A stretch of 64,000 nucleotides of DNA from Saprospiraceae bacterium (GTDB taxonomy: Bacteria > Bacteroidota > Bacteroidia > Chitinophagales > Saprospiraceae). Both the position numbers and the translations under genes were made by a program. Below are positions 9,827 through 19,961 of this stretch, one piece after another. Position 1 is the first letter of the stretch. Every line of letters starts with the position of its first letter. The stretch covers positions 218,501-282,500 of the forward strand of contig JADJLN010000017.1 in the NCBI GenBank assembly GCA_016710115.1, written 5' to 3'. The notes beneath the pieces were generated by a model. It did not search any database and was not told the origin of the DNA. It worked only from the letters and a program-made list of their open reading frames with translations.

Positions 9827-10595
9827 ATGGCGCAGAACGATCTTCCAATAGCCGACAGACTGAAGCAGCTTTACAAGTTGCAATTGATTGATTCTCAAAT
9901 TGATGAGATCGAAATCCTCAAGGGTGAACTCCCTATGGAGGTGAATGATCTTGAGGATGAGGTGGCCGGATTGCAGACCCGGACCGGCAAGCTGGACCAG
10001 CAGATCAAGGATATTGAAGCTGAGATCAGCAAACACAAGGCCAATATCAAGGACTCTGAGGCGCTGATCGAGAAGTATGACAAGCAGATGACCAACGTCA
10101 AGAACAACCGCGAGTACGAGGCATTGTCCAAGGAATTGGAAATGCAGAAGCTGGAAATCCAGCTCTCGGAGAAGAAAATGCGGGAGATGGAAGGTCAGAA
10201 GGAAGCCAAAGTAGAGACGTTGAAAGCAACACAGGAGCGTGTCAATGGGAAACAGGCCGATCTGAAGATCAAAAAAGGATGAATTGCAGGGGATCATTGC
10301 CAAAACCGAGAAGGAGGAGGCCGATCTCAACAAAAAATCGGATACTGCCCGGAAAAAGATCGATGAGCGGCTTTTGAAAGCATATCAGAAGATCCGCGAT
10401 TCCTATCGCAACAAACTGGCCGTTTTTCCGATCACACGCAGTTCATGTGGTGGATGTTTCAATTTCATTCCACCGCAAATGGCACTGGAGATCGGGCTGC
10501 ATAAAAAAGTGGTGGCCTGTGAACACTGCGGACGTATTCTGATCGACGATTCGATCATTCAGGAAATTGCCCCGCAAAATCTGGTTGAATCCTGA
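9827..10595 (+). CDS. C4-type zinc ribbon coiled-coil protein (DUF164 family), frameshifted
   Basis: A protein of 255 residues after correction. A long charged coiled coil (about residues 10-190) is followed by a C-terminal zinc ribbon with two CxxC knuckles, SSCGGCFNFIPP and VACEHCGRIL. Members of this family (DUF164, chlamydial CdsZ) are linked to nucleic-acid binding or secretion; no function can be assigned here. The frame breaks at 10277-10278, where AAAAAAGG holds one base too many. Removing it turns KIKKG-stop into KIKKDELQGIIAKTEKEE. The pieces are 9827-10282 and about 10279-10595. It is paired with nif3 upstream. Confidence 0.87.
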
Positions 10596-10600
10596 TCAAC

Positions 10601-12114
10601 ATGGCGATGTCCTGTCAAAAAGCCCTGGCCCTTATTGTGTCGGGGCTTTTTGTTTGTCAGTCCTTCCCCCTGGATGCCCAAAGCGAGGCGACCTTGCGGT
10701 TTACAGCGCCTGCAATCGCCGCATATCAGCAGATCAACCGATTGGAGTTGGCCTCCGCACATGCAGCTCTCCAGACCCTGTCCAGAACAGACAAGGAGAA
10801 CCGGATCATCGATTTTCTGCAATTTGAGCTAGATTTCCTGTCGGCCATGGTAACAGAAAGACCGGAGATCATCGATCAGTTTCAGCGTTCGTCGCAGCAA
10901 CGGATCGACAGAGTCAGGCAGATCCGTTCGGATGCCCCCTGGCGGGGGCATTGTCTCGGAGAAATGTACATGATGCGGGGAATATTGGCCTATAAACGCC
11001 GTGATTATCTGAATGCGGCATCGGATATCCGGAAAGGGCATCAGGCTATCCAAACCGGGCTCAAACAATTTCCTCGCTTTCTACCTGCAAGACGCGATCA
11101 GGCCATACTGAGCATCCTGATCGGCACTGTACCCGATCGTTACCAGTGGGCAGTGGAATGGTTGAGTGGTATCGAAGGTCAGTCGGCAGCAGGATACAAG
11201 ACACTGCAACAGGTGCGTCGAACCTTTGTGAAGCAAGGTCATTTCCTCGCAACAGAGACTGTGTTTCTTGAAGCGCTCCTCGCGGCTCAGGTCATCGGCA
11301 ACCGGCCGGAAGGATACGCCCTGATCCAGTCGATGTATGAGAAAGACCCTCGCCATCCGTTTATCCTTTTTCTGTACAGTTCCCTTGCCCAGGAATCGGG
11401 ACAGAACAATGAAACGATCAGGCTGTTGACACATCGCCTGCCAAATCCACAACAGATCCCGTTTCCCTATCTCGATTACCTTTTGGGGAAGGCACATCTT
11501 TATGTTCTGAACCTTGGGGGAGCGGAAGTGGCAATTCATTCCTTTCTGGACCATTGGGCCGGGACAACAAATCGAGCAGACGCCCTTCAAAAACTGGCCT
11601 GGTGCGCTCTTCTGAAAGGCAATACCAGTGAATACACCAGATTGATGCACCAATGTCGTCAGATCGAAGGAGGGGTATCTGAAGGGGACAAACAGGCACA
11701 ACTGGATGCCTTACTGGGTTATATTCCACATGTTGAACTCTTACAGGCCAGGTTGCTGTTTGATGGGGTTATCTGGACAGGGCTGGCAGAACTCTCGAAC
11801 AGATTGATCCAGCAACGTTGGAGCGGGAAGTGGATGTACTGGAATACCACTATCGCGCCGGCCGCATTGCCCAATCGTCAGGTGAGCCGGAGAAGGCCAT
11901 CCGGGCATTCAAAAAGTGCTGGAGCGAGGGGCAGGGATCAATTTATCATGTGGCATGTGCCTCTGCCCTCCAACTTGGCCATCTTTTCCTGGAAAAGGGA
12001 GACCGTGATGCCGCCCGGATGTGGTTCGTTCGTTGCCTGGAAGAAGACCCCGACAGGTATCGGGATGGATTGCATCAAAAGGCAAAGGCAGGACTGATGA
12101 AAGTGGACCTGTGA
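10601..12114 (+). CDS. secreted TPR-like repeat protein, frameshifted
   Basis: An exported protein with a predicted signal peptide (ALALIVSGLFVCQSFPLDAQ) followed by helical repeats resembling tetratricopeptides; the last ones, AGRIAQSSGEPEKAIRAFKKC and GHLFLEKGDRDAARMWFVRCLE, are the clearest. The frame breaks at 11765-11768, where a GGGG run is one base short. Repairing it gives LLFDGGYLDRAGRTLEQIDPATLEREVDVLEY and a 504-residue protein. ATGs at 10601 and 10607 are both possible. No specific function is recognised. A terminator-like hairpin lies within the signal-peptide codons. Confidence 0.8.
10616..10652. terminator. terminator-like hairpin overlapping the TPR gene start
   Basis: Perfect 10-bp stem CAAAAAGCCC (10616-10625) and GGGCTTTTTG (10643-10652), with a 17-nt loop and further T after it. 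The A/T-flanked GC stem is typical of an intrinsic terminator for the zinc-ribbon gene that ends at 10595. It lies inside codons 6-18 of the TPR gene. Confidence 0.5.
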
Positions 12115-12131
12115 CCCCTTGTCGATTTCGT

Positions 12132-12139
12132 TACCTTTG
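12132..12139 (+). promoter_or_regulatory. -7 promoter element (TACCTTTG) for der
   Basis: Exact TAnnTTTG match ending 14 bp before the TTG start codon of der and just after the TPR gene stop. Confidence 0.4.
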
Positions 12140-12153
12140 TGCAAAATTAGAAC

Positions 12154-13458
12154 TTGGGAAAAATCATCGCCATCGTTGGTCGGCCAAATGTGGGAAAATC
12201 GACCTTGTACAATCGACTTGTCGGGGAACGTCAGGCTATCATTGATGACGAAAGCGGAGTGACTCGCGATCGGCTCTATGGTGCCAGCAACTGGAATGGG
12301 AAACAATTCACGGTTGTGGACACCGGCGGGTTTGTCGAACATTCCGATGACCCGTTCGAAAAAGAGATCCGAACACAGGTCCGGATCGCGATTGCAGAAG
12401 CCACCGTCATCATTTTCATGGTTGATGCTACTACCGGGATTACTGACCTGGATGAAGAGGTTGCTCATCTGTTGCGTCGGTCTGAAAAACCCGTCTATCT
12501 GGCTGTCAACAAGGTGGACAACCACCAGCGGATGATGATTGCCAATGAATTCTGGTCGCTCGGGTTTGAAAACACCTTCTTCCTATCCTCTCTGTCGGGA
12601 AGTGGTACGGGCGAGATCCTGGATGCCGTAGTGGAACATATCCCGTCGGAAGAGGAAGAAATGCCGAACACACTTCCCCGATTTGCGATCATCGGACAGC
12701 CCAACGTAGGGAAATCTTCCCTGATCAATGCCTGGCTCGGAGAAGATCGGAATATTGTGACCGATGTTGCCGGGACCACCCGTGATGCGATCGATACGCA
12801 CTACAACAAATTTGGCAAGGAATTTATCCTGATCGATACCGCAGGTATGCGGAAGAAGGCTAAAGTGCACGAGGACCTCGAGTTCTATTCTGTGATGCGC
12901 GCCATCAAAGCATTGGAAGATTCAGATATCTGCATTCTCATGATCGATGCGCAGACCGGTGTAGAAGCTCAGGATATGAGCCTGTTTCGGCTGGCTCAGC
13001 GCCGCCACAAGGGAGTCGTGATCCTCGTGAATAAATGGGACCTGGTCGAAAAGGAAACCAACACTGCCCGGGATATGGAAGCCGAGATTCGGGAAAAAAT
13101 ATCACCGTTCAGCGATGTTCCCATTGTGTTTATTTCTGCCCTGGACAAGACCCGGATCTTCAAGGGTATGGAAGCCGCCATTCAGGTCTATGAGAATCGC
13201 CAGCGTAAGATCAAGACATCAGCATTAAACGAACTGCTGCTCGATATCATCGAACGCAATCCACCTCCGGCTTACCGTGGACATTATATCAAGATCAAAT
13301 ACATCACACAACTGCCGCTGGCCTACCCTGCCTTTGTGTTCTTTACCAATTATCCCAAACAGATCAAGGAAGGGTATCGCAATTTTCTGGACAATCAGAT
13401 GCGGCAACATTATGATTTTACCGGCATTCCACTTGTCCTGATGTTCCGTCAAAAGTAA
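12154..13458 (+). CDS. der: ribosome biogenesis GTPase Der (EngA)
   Basis: Double GTPase of 434 residues required for 50S subunit maturation. Both G domains are visible: GRPNVGKST near residue 8 with DTGGF and NKVD, and GQPNVGKSS near residue 176 with DTAGMRKKAK and NKWD. A C-terminal KH-like domain ends LVLMFRQK. The start is TTG at 12154; an in-frame TAG at 12148-12150 rules out anything upstream, and the translated GKIIAIVG matches the family N-terminus. The next gene begins 3 bp downstream. It is intact, unlike several neighbours. Confidence 0.96.
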   Translation: MGKIIAIVGRPNVGKSTLYNRLVGERQAIIDDESGVTRDRLYGASNWNGKQFTVVDTGGFVEHSDDPFEKEIRTQVRIAIAEATVIIFMVDATTGITDLDEEVAHLLRRSEKPVYLAVNKVDNHQRMMIANEFWSLGFENTFFLSSLSGSGTGEILDAVVEHIPSEEEEMPNTLPRFAIIGQPNVGKSSLINAWLGEDRNIVTDVAGTTRDAIDTHYNKFGKEFILIDTAGMRKKAKVHEDLEFYSVMRAIKALEDSDICILMIDAQTGVEAQDMSLFRLAQRRHKGVVILVNKWDLVEKETNTARDMEAEIREKISPFSDVPIVFISALDKTRIFKGMEAAIQVYENRQRKIKTSALNELLLDIIERNPPPAYRGHYIKIKYITQLPLAYPAFVFFTNYPKQIKEGYRNFLDNQMRQHYDFTGIPLVLMFRQK

Positions 13459-13461
13459 GGT

Positions 13462-14017
13462 ATGGGCTTTGTAGAAACACCGATCAAGGATCTGGTCCTC
13501 TATACTCCGGAAGTCTTTCGGGATGAACGAGGCTATTTTACAGAAAGCTATAATGCGCGTATTTTTTTCAGCTCAGGGGCTGGACATCCGATGCGTGCAG
13601 GACAACCAGGCACGATCCCAGTATGGTGTCATTCGTGGTCTGCATTATCAATCAGGAACTGCACAGCAGGCCAAACTGGTTCGTGTCATTGAAGGCTGTG
13701 TGTTGGACGTAGCCGTTGATCTTCGACCGGATTCGCCAACCCATGGGCAGGTTTTTACGGTCGAGCTGACATCAGAAAACATGCTGCAATTATTTGTCCC
13801 CCGCGGCTTTGCCCACGGATACAGTGTGTTGAGCGAATCGGCCGTGTTTTACTACAAGTGCGACAACTACTATGATCGGGCAAGTGAAGGCGGCATCCAC
13901 CCGGAAGACCCCGGACTTGGTATCAACTGGGGCATCCCGTCCGTTGACAGGATCATTTCGGAAAAGGACCTTCATCTTCCCCGGTTTGGGAACCATAAAC
14001 CTGTTGACCAGAAATGA
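13462..14017 (+). CDS. rfbC: dTDP-4-dehydrorhamnose 3,5-epimerase RfbC, frameshifted
   Basis: Third enzyme of dTDP-L-rhamnose synthesis. Motifs: VFRDERGYFTESYN, QDNQARSQYGVIRGLHYQ, VDLRPDSPTHGQ, and FVPRGFAHGYSVLSE, which includes active-site His residues. The reading frame changes at a run of seven T (13562-13568); removing one T gives ARIFSAQGLDIRCVQ and a 184-residue protein of normal length. The pieces are 13462 to about 13568 and about 13568 to 14017. The stop overlaps the start of rfbD by 4 bp (ATGA), so the pair is coupled. RfbA and RfbB are not in the window. Confidence 0.93.
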
Positions 14018-14895
14018 TACGCGTGCTGGTGACCGGAGCGCAGGGGCAGTTGGGGCAGGCTCTTCAGCAGGAAGCTGTGCGGCATAAGACGATGGAATGG
14101 CATTTTCAAGGCCGTCATGATCTGGACCTCCTCGATGCAGAAATGGTGGATCGAATGGTGCGTTTTCTGAGACCGGATGTGATCATCAATACTGCCGCCT
14201 ATACAGCAGTGGACAAGGCCGAGGAAGCCTCTTCAGAGGCCTTTGCCCTGAACAGGGACGCGGTGGGCAATCTGGCCAGATCCGCTACAGAGGTCGATGC
14301 AAAACTTGTCCACCTGTCGACGGATTATGTCTATGACAACGGACAGGTAACGCCCTATCTGGAAAGCGATCCGGTCAGGCCGGCAAGTATCTACGCCTCC
14401 AGCAAACTTGCCGGTGAGGAGCTGATCATTCAGAGCAGTCCAGGCCATGTGGTCATCCGAACATCGTGGCTGTATGGCCCTGTCAATCATAACTTCCTGA
14501 AAACCATGATCCGTTTGGGCAGAGAGCGTGCCGAGCTGAATGTGGTGTTTGACCAGGTGGGCACACCGACATGCACAACAGATCTGGCAGAAGCATTGGC
14601 CGGCTTACTGGTGCAGGGAGCGTCTGACCCGAAGAAAATGGAGGCGTTCAACGGCATCTACAATTTCTCGAATGAAGGTGTCTGCAGCTGGTATGATTTT
14701 GCTGTGGCGATCATGCGTCTCCGACAACTCTCCTGCAGGGTTATTCCCATTCGCAGTGCCGCTTTTCCGACACCGGCCAAACGGCCCGCTTACAGTGTCA
14801 TGGACAAGGGCAGGATCAAAAACCAGTTCGGAATACCCATCGCCCATTGGCGGGATGCTCTGGAACGCTGTCTGCGTGAAAACCCCGGAATTTGA
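14014..14895 (+). CDS. rfbD: dTDP-4-dehydrorhamnose reductase RfbD
   Basis: SDR-family reductase of 293 residues that makes dTDP-L-rhamnose with NAD(P)H. Rossmann motif VTGAQGQLGQAL at the N-terminus; NTAAYTAVDKAE; substrate pocket LSTDYVYDN; catalytic YxxxK as IYASSKLAGEE; RTSWLYGP. It overlaps rfbC by 4 bp and converges on the biotin-carrier gene with only 13 bp between them. Intact. Confidence 0.95.
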   Translation: MIRVLVTGAQGQLGQALQQEAVRHKTMEWHFQGRHDLDLLDAEMVDRMVRFLRPDVIINTAAYTAVDKAEEASSEAFALNRDAVGNLARSATEVDAKLVHLSTDYVYDNGQVTPYLESDPVRPASIYASSKLAGEELIIQSSPGHVVIRTSWLYGPVNHNFLKTMIRLGRERAELNVVFDQVGTPTCTTDLAEALAGLLVQGASDPKKMEAFNGIYNFSNEGVCSWYDFAVAIMRLRQLSCRVIPIRSAAFPTPAKRPAYSVMDKGRIKNQFGIPIAHWRDALERCLRENPGI

Positions 14896-14908
14896 ACAAG
14901 GATCAGAG

Positions 14909-15400
14909 CTATTCAAAGACGATCATCACAGCTCCTTTTTCCACAGCGTCACCAGATTGGATGAGCACTTTACTGATGATGCCCCCAGAAGGCGATTTGA
15001 TCACATTTTCCATTTTCATAGCCTCCAGGACCAATACCGGATCGCCCTCCTGGATGGTCTGACCCTGGACTACCTGCACTTCTCGAATCAACCCGGGCAT
15101 CGGAGCCTTGATCTCATTGACTGAATGGACCACCTTTTTTGCCAGGCCGAGTTTGTTGATCAGGACATCATACGGGTCAGAGAGCCGGACTTCATGGCGG
15201 ATTCCATTCACACGCAGAATAAAATACTTGTCTGCATAATTCACTTCTTCAGCGACAATGTGAAAAGACTTTCCCTGGTGAAGAAGATGCCATTGATTCT
15301 CCCCTTCAGGAAGGATATCCATGTCTTCCAGATCGGTCACATCCAATGGCAGGCGGATGCGGTCATCGATCGTGGCTTCATAGGTCTTTGGCTCAAGCAT
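14909..15400 (-). CDS. biotin/lipoyl-attachment carrier protein (acyl-CoA carboxylase BCCP-like subunit)
   Basis: A carrier protein of about 163 residues with a C-terminal biotinyl domain containing EAMKMEN, where the central Lys (about residue 129) would carry biotin. The N-terminal half (TYEATIDDRIRLPLDV...) matches the free-standing carrier subunits annotated in Bacteroidota as acetyl-CoA carboxylase BCCP-like, which probably serve a propionyl- or methylcrotonyl-type carboxylase. No carboxylase or transferase gene is nearby. The frame is open to a GTG at 15556; the ATG at 15398-15400 was chosen because family similarity begins there, and the extra 52 residues resemble nothing. Confidence 0.85.
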   Translation of the reverse strand: MLEPKTYEATIDDRIRLPLDVTDLEDMDILPEGENQWHLLHQGKSFHIVAEEVNYADKYFILRVNGIRHEVRLSDPYDVLINKLGLAKKVVHSVNEIKAPMPGLIREVQVVQGQTIQEGDPVLVLEAMKMENVIKSPSGGIISKVLIQSGDAVEKGAVMIVFE

Positions 15401-15688
15401 GGGTCTTCTTTGATGGCCGAAGATAAGGCCACTGGCTGACAGTTGGCCTATGCCTTGTCCTTGTAACCAGTATACGCTGGGGCCTGATGGATAAGGAATC
15501 GACTGTTCAGGGTCATCCACCAGTTTACGGATCTGGTTCATGGGAACATCTGTCACCCGAGGAAAACAGATGGATTCCGAATAACTATATCGTGCCGGGA
15601 ATGATCAGCTCCTCTTTCTGCGCGGTGGATTTCTAGAAATTAACCTCAACTTTTCATTATCCACCATTGAACCTCGTAACTTGCAAAC

Positions 15689-16459
15689 ATGAAGTTTCCA
15701 CCAGCAACGCAACGCACATTGGCTGAAATCGGAGCGATCAGCCGGTTCACCGGGCGATTTTTTTCAAGAGTGGGGAAACCGCGTTTTGAGGTTCAGGAAT
15801 TTTTCCGACAATGTTATATGATCGGCAACCGCTCCCTGGGCCTGGTCGCCATCACAGGGTTTATTCTCGGGCTGGTCATGACCATCCAGTCCCGGCCGAC
15901 CATGGCCCAGTTCGGCGCTGAAGACTGGATCCCCGCCATGGTTGGCATATCCATCATTCGGGAGATCGGACCGGTGGTCATTGCGCTGATTTGTGCCGGA
16001 AAGATCGGTTCCGGAATCGGGGCAGAGCTCGGCTCCATGAAGGTGACCGAACAGATCGATGCCATGGAGGTTTCCGGTACCAATCCCTTCAAATATCTGG
16101 TGGTCACACGAGTATGGGCTACGACATTGATGGTCCCTGTACTGGTCATCTTTGCAGATTTTGTTTCCCTGTATGGTTCCTATCTTGCAGTGAACATGCG
16201 CGGTGTAACCTCCCTGGCACTCTTTACCCAGCAGGTCGTCGACAGCCTGGTATTCAGTGATGTCCTGCCAGCGTTTATCAAGACTTTTTTCTTTGGTTTT
16301 GCTATCGGGATCATCGGTTGTTACAAAGGCTATACATCGGATAAGGGGACTGAAGGTGTCGGACTCGCTGCCAACTCCGCTGTCGTGGTTTCTTCCCTGA
16401 TGGTGTTTATCCTCGACCTGCTGGCGGTACAATTGACAGATCTCCTGGGACTGACCTGA
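15689..16459 (+). CDS. mlaE: MlaE family ABC transporter permease
   Basis: Inner membrane permease of 256 residues of the MlaE/Ttg2B (DUF140) family, which moves phospholipids between inner and outer membranes. Characteristic segments are GLVAITGFILGLVMTIQSRPTMAQFGA, IREIGPVVIALICAGKIGSGIGAELGSMKVTEQIDAMEV and CYKGYTSDKGTEGVGLAAN. It is the first gene of the operon with the ATPase (5 bp downstream) and the MCE protein. MlaB-, MlaC- and MlaA-like genes are absent from the window, as is usual in Bacteroidota. Confidence 0.94.
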   Translation: MKFPPATQRTLAEIGAISRFTGRFFSRVGKPRFEVQEFFRQCYMIGNRSLGLVAITGFILGLVMTIQSRPTMAQFGAEDWIPAMVGISIIREIGPVVIALICAGKIGSGIGAELGSMKVTEQIDAMEVSGTNPFKYLVVTRVWATTLMVPVLVIFADFVSLYGSYLAVNMRGVTSLALFTQQVVDSLVFSDVLPAFIKTFFFGFAIGIIGCYKGYTSDKGTEGVGLAANSAVVVSSLMVFILDLLAVQLTDLLGLT

Positions 16460-16464
16460 CCGCC

Positions 16465-17220
16465 ATGAATGAACCACAAAAAAATACAGATCGGGAGGTT
16501 GTCCTGCAAGTCAGGCACCTGTACAAATCATTCGGGGAGAATCATGTCCTGCGGGATTTCAGTATTGAATTGTTCCGGGGGGAAAATCTGGTAGTTCTGG
16601 GTAAATCAGGATCCGGAAAATCGGTGCTGATCAAATGCATTATCGGTCTTTTGCATCCGGAGCAGGGAGAGATCCAGGTATTTCAGCAACAGGTGATCGG
16701 GCTTGAAAAGGAAGCACTCGACCGAATGCGCACCCGGGTCGGATTTCTCTTTCAGAGTAATGCCCTGTATGATTCGATGACTGTTCGAGAGAATCTGGAA
16801 TTCCCGTTACGTCGGCACGGTCGTGACAAAAGTCTCAGCGAGGTCAATGATCTGGTGATGGAAGCACTCGAAAACGTCGGACTGCCGCATACGATCGATC
16901 TGATGCCAGCTGAATTATCAGGCGGCATGCGGAAACGCATTGCGCTTGCACGGACCATGATCCTCAAACCGGAAATCATGCTGTATGATGAACCGACGAC
17001 CGGCCTTGACCCCATCACATCGCGCGAGATCAATGATCTGATCCTCAAGGTTCAGGATATTTACAAGACTTCCTCCATCATTATATCCCACGATATGGGA
17101 TGCGTTCGATACACGGCCAATCGGGTTGCTTTGCTTGTGGAAGGTCGATGTTTTGCAACGGGTTCCTATGACGAATTGCAGATTCATCCGGATCCTGCAG
17201 TGAATGGATTTTTTGAATAA
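16465..17220 (+). CDS. mlaF: MlaF family ABC transporter ATP-binding protein
   Basis: ATPase of 251 residues that powers the MlaE permease. Walker A GKSGSGKS; Q-loop FLFQSNALYDSMTV; signature LSGGMRKRIALART; Walker B MLYDEPTTGLD; H-loop IIISHDMGC. The SNALYDSMTV Q-loop and the LSGGM signature are typical of Mla ATPases. It lies between the permease and the MCE protein, 5 and 9 bp away. Confidence 0.94.
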   Translation: MNEPQKNTDREVVLQVRHLYKSFGENHVLRDFSIELFRGENLVVLGKSGSGKSVLIKCIIGLLHPEQGEIQVFQQQVIGLEKEALDRMRTRVGFLFQSNALYDSMTVRENLEFPLRRHGRDKSLSEVNDLVMEALENVGLPHTIDLMPAELSGGMRKRIALARTMILKPEIMLYDEPTTGLDPITSREINDLILKVQDIYKTSSIIISHDMGCVRYTANRVALLVEGRCFATGSYDELQIHPDPAVNGFFE

Positions 17221-17229
17221 CTTGCTATT

Positions 17230-18210
17230 ATGGACAAGCAGACTACCAGAAATATTCAACTCGGCCTTTTTGTCCTCCTTGGCCTTGGAGGTATTATTAC
17301 GCTGTTGTATTTCATCGGTTCGAATCAGAATCTGTTTGGAAAAAATTTCACCATGGAGGCCTATTTCCGCGATGTCAGCGGATTGAGAGTGGGCAATAAT
17401 GTACGATTTTCCGGCATCGTCATCGGGACTGTAAAAACCATTGAAATTGTCAGCGACACGTCTGTCCAGGTGGTGATGAAAATCGACGACAATCTGGTCC
17501 GGTTCCTCAAACAAAATGATGAAGCCAGTATCGGCACAGACGGGTTGATGGGCAATAAAGTGGTCGACATTGAACCCGGGCCGGCTGGGGGGAAAATGAT
17601 CCAGATGGGTGATCGGATCAACAGCAAGGAAGCGCTGGACATGGACGCGATGATGCGTACACTGGATATTACCAACCGCAATGTAGCTGAGATGAGTGAG
17701 GACCTCAAACATACAGTTCAACGATTCAATAGCAGTGTCGCTCTATGGGAGATCCTGGGCGATGCCGACCTGCCGAAATATGTCAACAATTCGTTCAAGA
17801 GCCTGCAATCCGCTACTGCACGGGCGAATACCCTGGTTGCTGACGTCAGTGCAATGATCGAAGATGTGGCCAATGCTAAAGGGGGAATGATCGCCTTATT
17901 GAAGGATTCGACACTGACCCATGATCTGGGAGAAGCGGCCAGGCATATCCGGAATGTGTCTGTCCAGGCAGAAAAACTGACCACTTCACTGGATGCGACG
18001 GTACGGTCACTGGATACGGACATCAAATCGGGCGGTGGGCCATTACATGCGGTATTGCGAGACACGACCATGACCTCTTCCATTGACCGCAGTTTGCAGA
18101 ATATCGAAAGTGGAACGGACCGGTTCAATCAGTCGATGGAAGCGTTAAAAGCACATTGGCTGTTAAAGGGATATTTCAAGCGACAGGCGAAGAAAGCAGA
18201 GAAGGAGTAA
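17230..18210 (+). CDS. mlaD: MlaD/MCE domain-containing lipid-binding protein
   Basis: A protein of 326 residues with an N-terminal membrane anchor (IQLGLFVLLGLGGIITLLYFIG), then one MCE domain (FTMEAYFRDVSGLRVGNNVRFSGIVIGTV), and a long helical C-terminal part (about residues 120-320) that probably forms a coiled-coil tube or bundle. The MCE hexamer takes phospholipid from the permease across the periplasm. It is the last gene of the operon; a repeat-rich spacer follows. Confidence 0.92.
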   Translation: MDKQTTRNIQLGLFVLLGLGGIITLLYFIGSNQNLFGKNFTMEAYFRDVSGLRVGNNVRFSGIVIGTVKTIEIVSDTSVQVVMKIDDNLVRFLKQNDEASIGTDGLMGNKVVDIEPGPAGGKMIQMGDRINSKEALDMDAMMRTLDITNRNVAEMSEDLKHTVQRFNSSVALWEILGDADLPKYVNNSFKSLQSATARANTLVADVSAMIEDVANAKGGMIALLKDSTLTHDLGEAARHIRNVSVQAEKLTTSLDATVRSLDTDIKSGGGPLHAVLRDTTMTSSIDRSLQNIESGTDRFNQSMEALKAHWLLKGYFKRQAKKAEKE

Positions 18211-18234
18211 TCAGTTGTCGGTTGTCAGTTGTCG

Positions 18235-18284
18235 GTTATTTCGTTATTGGGTTATTGGGTTATTGGGTTATTGGGTTATTTCGA
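18235..18284 (+). repeat. octamer array, GTTATTGG type, ending GTTATTTCGA
   Basis: Units of 8 bp: GTTATTTC, four times GTTATTGG, then GTTATTTC and GA. It belongs to the same family as the arrays at 30457, 35348, 36084 and 48332, all on the plus strand. Confidence 0.85.
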
Positions 18285-18529
18285 GGTCCGGGGACTGTGA
18301 GAGACGAAGAGACTGAGAGACGAAGAGACATTTGGGAAATTTATGCTCCAATAATTGACCTTTCTCTGAACATTTTAGCCGTCCTGTCAATGGGGTTTAA
18401 TTTCCGATTTCGCACTTCCGACTTCCTCTTTATGTCCCCCTCCCACGAAAATGCTGATATCGTAGACCAATGATTCAATGAGGGGTTGGCCGGCAGGCTA
18501 CGTTAGAGATAAAAAAGGAACTAGACATG

Positions 18530-18547
18530 CCCCCGAGTACTCGGGGG
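18530..18547. repeat. 18-bp perfect palindrome with G run
   Basis: CCCCCGAGTACTCGGGGG, its right arm running into a total of eight G (18543-18550). It could be a hairpin or an assembly trouble spot. Confidence 0.6.
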
Positions 18548-18789
18548 GGGAGGTTTCAATGACCCTGAAAGAGTAGACTTCCTAAAAGCTCCCGTGATTA
18601 CCTCCTTCCGCTTCGTTCTAGAAATCGAAAGGTATATCCCCATTTAATAACGAACTCGAAAGTTATTCACAGTTTTTAGGCTTTAGGGGGTGAAGCTGTC
18701 AACCTATATCAAGAGGACCCAGCCTTCCGAATTCCGCTTTCCGCTTTCCGACTTTCTATACCATATTCTTCTATTGTACCTTCACATCC

Positions 18790-19752
18790 ATGTTGATCTA
18801 CATTCTGTTTCTGGTTGGTTTGTTCTGGTCATTAAAGGGGCAGCTGGCTGGTGGAAGGTGCCGGTTCACTGGCGCGAGAATACGGTGTATCGACCGGGGT
18901 GGTCGGGTTGACCATCGTCTCTTTTGGGACATCGCTACCTGAACTGATCGTCAATCTGGTTGCCAGCTTACAGGGGAATTCCGATTTGGCGATCGGCAAC
19001 GTACTGGGTTCAAACATTGCCAATATCCTTCTGATCCTGGGCGCGGCTGCACTGGTTGGCAATCTTCCGGTCAAACGCCCCACCGTACTGTCAGAAATAC
19101 CCTTTTCACTGGCCGCAGCATTACTGGTTGGATTTCTGGCCAATACGACTCTGTTCAATCCCGGGCAGGAATGGGTATTGACCGCCCGGAAGGGGTCATC
19201 ATCCTGTTTTTCTTCTTTCTGTTCATGATTTATATCCTCGACCTTGCCCGACAGGACCGTTCTGTATTGGGAAAATCACCGGATGCTACGGGGAAGGGTA
19301 TCACGTCCAGACAAATTCTACAGATCGGAGCAGGTATTATCAGCCTGTTCATCGGTGGGAAATGGGTGGTTGACGGAGCCATTTCCATGGCCACCGCGAT
19401 GGGGATGAGTGAGGCATTTATCGGATTGACCATCGTTGCCATCGGCACCAGCCTGCCCGAACTTGTCACTTCTGTTGTGGCTTCCTACAAAGGCAATTCG
19501 GACATTGCTGTTGGCAATGTGGTCGGGTCCAATATTTTCAATCTGTTGTGGGTCCTCGGACTCAGTGCGGTGATCAACCCGCTGGATTTTCAGGTTCCAT
19601 CCAATATTGACATCCTGATGATTATCCTGGCGAGCAGTCTGGTACTTGTGGCCCTGGTCGTGGGGAAAGGATTGCAAATCAAACGCATCGAAGGGGCCTT
19701 TTTTCTGTTGGTTTATTTCGGTTACCTGAGTTATCTGGTCGTGAGGGGATAG
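18790..19752 (+). CDS. calcium/sodium antiporter (CaCA, YrbG type), three frameshifts
   Basis: Inner membrane cation exchanger with two inverted alpha-repeats: SFGTSLPELIVNLVASLQGNSDLAIGNVLGSNIANILL and AIGTSLPELVTSVVASYKGNSDIAVGNVVGSNIFNLLW, both with the acidic cation-binding GTSLPE motif. The ATG at 18790 gives MLIYILFLVG. The frame is lost three times by one missing base each: about 18822, about 18843 and about 19182. Repair gives a 321-residue protein of normal length. Three breaks in under 400 bp make this the most damaged gene after the ABC exporter. Either poor sequence or a decaying gene is possible; the intact motifs favour the former. Confidence 0.9.
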
Positions 19753-19961
19753 CCAATTCTGGAACAGGTAGTTTTTATTTATTTTTCACTTTTTTACTGG
19801 TTTCTCACTTGCCCTGCAAGGATGAAAACTATTTATGAAACAAATAAGTAGAAAGGTGGGTTCCAAATAAGTTGGAAAAATAACGCTTTGTCTTTCCGGC
19901 ATATCGGAGTTGCACGGTTAATACAGACGATTACTTTTAATTTAAAAAATGGAATGACGAA

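Larger units (their letters stand above)
18211..18789. other. 579-bp intergenic spacer rich in short direct repeats
   Basis: No convincing gene. It contains, in order: a heptamer array (tcRgttg, about four copies, from 18211); an octamer array at 18235-18284; a 13-bp direct repeat GAGACGAAGAGAC near 18300-18330; a GC palindrome at 18530-18547 leading into eight G; and a CTTTCCG-type heptamer repeat near 18730-18757. Several different simple repeats in one spacer suggest a variable, selectively neutral region. Confidence 0.6.
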
